DNA of 64,000 nt from Paenacidovorax caeni (GTDB lineage Bacteria > Pseudomonadota > Gammaproteobacteria > Burkholderiales > Burkholderiaceae_C). Below the pieces are notes generated by a model that saw nothing but the letters and a program-made list of their open reading frames with translations, ran no database searches and had not been told where the DNA came from. The DNA lies in NCBI RefSeq assembly GCF_001298675.1, contig NZ_CYIG01000002.1, forward strand, positions 62,001-126,000, written 5' to 3'. Every line of letters starts with the position of its first letter. Position 1 is the stretch's first letter. This document shows, piece by piece, positions 61,882 through 64,000 of this stretch. Made by a program: the position numbers and the translations under genes.

Positions 61882-63279
61882 ATGCCCCTGCACCCTTTCA
61901 CCTCCACCCCTGTCCGCCCAGCAGGCCAGCGCACGCCGTTGGTTTTGTCTGCAGTCTTGGCGCTGACCTTAACGGCCTGCGGGGGCAGTGGCGACCCCGA
62001 GGCCACGGCAGAGGCGGCGCTGGATTTCGTCCCCGGCGAAGTCGTCACCCTGGGCCTGGTTGCGCCCGACGGCAGCGTGCAGGAAAGCCATTACCTCATG
62101 CACGGGGTGGACCAGGATGGTCGATTGCTCACGCAAGATGCGCCCGCGCAGCACGGCACGCTGAAAATGGCCGCCAGCGCCGACAACCAGCGGCCCATGA
62201 TTGCCCTGCCCCTGGAAAACAGCCAGCAAACCAACACTCCCCGGCTGGCGGCGCTACGCGCCTTTTACCAGCAGCTCTGGCATGGCATAGCCCAGCGCCG
62301 AGCCCCCGGCACCGACATTGCCGCTGAAATCGGCGATTTGGAAGCCGACATTGCTGTGCTGTACGACGACTACCGGCGCTCGGGCTTTACCAGCGTCAAC
62401 GATTACGTGGTGTTTTACGAGCAGGTGGGCGAAAACCCGTTTTTCGACGCACAGGAAACGGTGGAAGAAGAACTACTGGAATTTTTCTACGCCACCGGAT
62501 CCCGCCAAAGCCAATTGCTGCAAACGCTGGCAGAGCTGCAATGGGACTGGCCGGGATTTTTGAAGCTGATGGCACAGCGCGGGCACACATTTGCCAGCTT
62601 GCTGCGTCAGTACCGCTCCTTTAATTCTTTTTTGGGCACGAATATGCCCAACTTCATCAAGCGCTATGTGAACTTCCAGGCTCCGCCCCGCTCAGGCACG
62701 CTTGCCGCCTCAACCACCGCAACAGCGCAGACAGGAGAAAGCAATGAGGATGAATTATTCTTCCCCACAAAAACATCTTTGAGCGTGAATGTTAATTCCA
62801 ACAAACAAAAATCGATCGATATTTTAGCAGCCCATGACAAGGACGTAAAAAACTATTACAGCGCCCGCATCGGATATATCAAGGATGTATGCCCAACACG
62901 AATGTACATCAAAGGGCGCCTGGGACGCGCTCGGGCAGAGCTTGCATGGAAAATGAAATACATGTCCATTGGACACAATAAAACAAGGGCTTATGGACGC
63001 TATGCCGCAGATTTTGGCATGGAGTTTTTCGGCGCGGCAGAAACAATGGGAGAAAACCACAATCTATTCATGGACTGGCTCATCAATGGATTCAATTATG
63101 GGGTTGGAAGCAAGCTACTCATCAAAAGCCTGAACGTGAACATGGAAGTGATGGACTTCAAGAACATTGGCACAAAAGAAAGCCCGCGCCCAGGCTTCAA
63201 GGTCAAGGTAAAAATCAAGCCTAACAAAATTTTCAACTCACCCTGGGTCAATGATTGCGATGTGAACATCGTGTATTGA
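61882..63279 (+). CDS. lipoprotein, tandem paralogue A, function unknown
   Basis: 465 residues. Signal with lipobox LTLTAC (C33), then two parts. The N-terminal domain (about 40-260) is shared with the next gene: EVVTLGLVAPDGSVQESHYL, ALRAFYQQLWHGIAQRR, GENPFFDAQETVEEELLEFF, LQWDWPGFLKLMAQRGHTFA. The C-terminal part (about 285-465; KTSLSVNVNSNKQKSIDILA, YIKDVCPTRMYIKG, AADFGMEFFGAAETMGENHN) is A/T-rich in DNA and I recognise no family in it. The abrupt change in base composition near 62740 suggests that a conserved lipid-anchored module carries a separately acquired C-terminus. ATG 61882 is chosen over TTG 61858. Confidence 0.82.
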   Translation: MPLHPFTSTPVRPAGQRTPLVLSAVLALTLTACGGSGDPEATAEAALDFVPGEVVTLGLVAPDGSVQESHYLMHGVDQDGRLLTQDAPAQHGTLKMAASADNQRPMIALPLENSQQTNTPRLAALRAFYQQLWHGIAQRRAPGTDIAAEIGDLEADIAVLYDDYRRSGFTSVNDYVVFYEQVGENPFFDAQETVEEELLEFFYATGSRQSQLLQTLAELQWDWPGFLKLMAQRGHTFASLLRQYRSFNSFLGTNMPNFIKRYVNFQAPPRSGTLAASTTATAQTGESNEDELFFPTKTSLSVNVNSNKQKSIDILAAHDKDVKNYYSARIGYIKDVCPTRMYIKGRLGRARAELAWKMKYMSIGHNKTRAYGRYAADFGMEFFGAAETMGENHNLFMDWLINGFNYGVGSKLLIKSLNVNMEVMDFKNIGTKESPRPGFKVKVKIKPNKIFNSPWVNDCDVNIVY

Positions 63280-63301
63280 GCATTTTGCGGAGATTGAGAA
63301 C

Positions 63302-64000
63302 ATGAAACCTACCCTCCACATCAGCGCCACCCTGTGCCTGGCCGGTGCCTTGACCGCCTGCGGCGGCGGTGGTGAAGAAGCCAGTGTGCAGCCCTTCGAG
63401 CCAGGCGAGATCGTCACCTTTTCTGCCACCTTGGAAGACGGCAGCGTGCAGGAAAGCCATTACCTGATGCACGGCGTGACTGCTGACGGTGATTTGCTAA
63501 CCGGACAGAACGAGCAGAGCAGCAGCCTGAAAATATCCACCGGCCCGGGCAAAAGATCGCCCTTGGCTGGCGTGCTCGTAGCCCTGCCGCTGGAATCGGG
63601 CTACAGCTCCATCGAGAGCGCGCGCCGGCTTGATGCGCTGCGCGACTTTTACATGCAACTGTGGCGCAGCATTGCCGAGCGCCGCAACGATGACTCGGAC
63701 ATTGCCGCTGAAATTGGCCATTTTGAGACCGACATTGCCGCACTGTACGAAGATTACCGGAAATCCGGCTTTGACAGCGTCAAAGACTACGTGGCGTTTT
63801 ACGAGCAGGTGGGAGAAAACCCGTTTTTTGACGCGCAGGAAACGGTGGAAGAAGAACTGCTGAAATTTTTCTATGCCACCGGCTGGAGCCAACGCTATTT
63901 TCTAGAAACGCTGCGGCGGCTGCAATGGGACTGGCCACGCTTTTTGCAACTGATGGCGCAGCGCGGACATGGCTTTGCCGATTTGCTGGCGCACTACCAT
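63302..64000 (+). CDS. lipoprotein, tandem paralogue B (3' partial)
   Basis: 233 residues visible; the gene runs off the right edge. Signal peptide with lipobox GALTAC (C20). It is clearly related to paralogue A over the whole visible length: ETVEEELLKFFYATG and GENPFFDAQETVEEELL are almost identical, FYMQLWRSIAERR, LQWDWPRFLQLMAQRGHGFA. DNA identity is very high around codons for DGSVQESHYLMHGV. It follows A after 22 bases with GGAG before ATG, so they share a transcript. Whether its C-terminus differs from that of A is not visible. Confidence 0.85.
   Translation, partial: MKPTLHISATLCLAGALTACGGGGEEASVQPFEPGEIVTFSATLEDGSVQESHYLMHGVTADGDLLTGQNEQSSSLKISTGPGKRSPLAGVLVALPLESGYSSIESARRLDALRDFYMQLWRSIAERRNDDSDIAAEIGHFETDIAALYEDYRKSGFDSVKDYVAFYEQVGENPFFDAQETVEEELLKFFYATGWSQRYFLETLRRLQWDWPRFLQLMAQRGHGFADLLAHYH

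Overview
The window is high-GC chromosomal DNA (most genes are strongly G/C-biased at third codon positions) from a betaproteobacterium, most probably family Comamonadaceae (Acidovorax / Alicycliphilus / Simplicispira-like). The evidence is gene order and protein character (uncharacterised alkaline-phosphatase-like gene next to recJ, thrC-hom-alaC, DUF3334 protein) and about thirteen copies of a short palindromic intergenic repeat of the type I associate with Comamonadaceae (arm ATAGCTGCTAGCGCTTG). I cannot fix the genus from sequence alone.

Layout. 1-5091: suf operon (sufB partial, sufC, sufD, sufS, sufU, sufT) for Fe-S cluster assembly. 5115-6764: leftward nnrS-DUF2249 pair for NO handling, with a candidate NsrR operator at 6742-6764. 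7143-14944: complete minor-pilin operon of a type IV pilus (two FimT/GspH pilins, pilV, pilW, pilX, pilY1, pilE). 15008-18139: ribD-mnmH, convergent and overlapping with dusC. 18191-20646: methyltransferase, GNAT acetyltransferase, hypothetical protein. 20776-23202: NarL-type regulator plus hybrid sensor kinase. 23280-24719: aldehyde dehydrogenase. 24720-25833: more than 1 kb without a convincing gene, but holding a well-formed integron-type attC site. 26213-28822: clpB with a candidate heat-shock promoter. 28873-32916: molybdopterin genes moaE, moaD, moeA and mobB, interrupted by a small conserved gene and norEF-like genes. 32987-37063: thrC-hom and alaC. 37187-42943: Mth938-like protein, peroxiredoxin, PIN-PhoH ATPase, TatD nuclease, lolCD. 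43000-44760: A/T-rich island with one lipoprotein gene. 44784-48171: alkaline-phosphatase-like protein, recJ, UPF0114 membrane protein. 48371-52053: two chemoreceptors. 52197-55737: PHP phosphoesterase, YciO-like protein, M50 protease, trpS. 55819-61384: signalling cluster (OmpR regulator, LysM/FecR protein, CHASE2 histidine kinase, CheX-like protein). 61498-61585: tRNA-Ser(UGA) preceded by a degenerate partial copy of itself. 61882-64000: two tandem paralogous lipoproteins, the second cut by the window edge.

Most of the window is housekeeping. The parts that look least explained are the tandem lipoproteins after the tRNA (similar N-terminal domain, A/T-rich unrelated C-terminus), the attC-bearing gene-poor stretch, the A/T-rich lipoprotein island, the CHASE2/FecR/CheX-like signalling cluster and the dispersed palindromic repeat, one copy of which has become coding sequence at the start of lolD.
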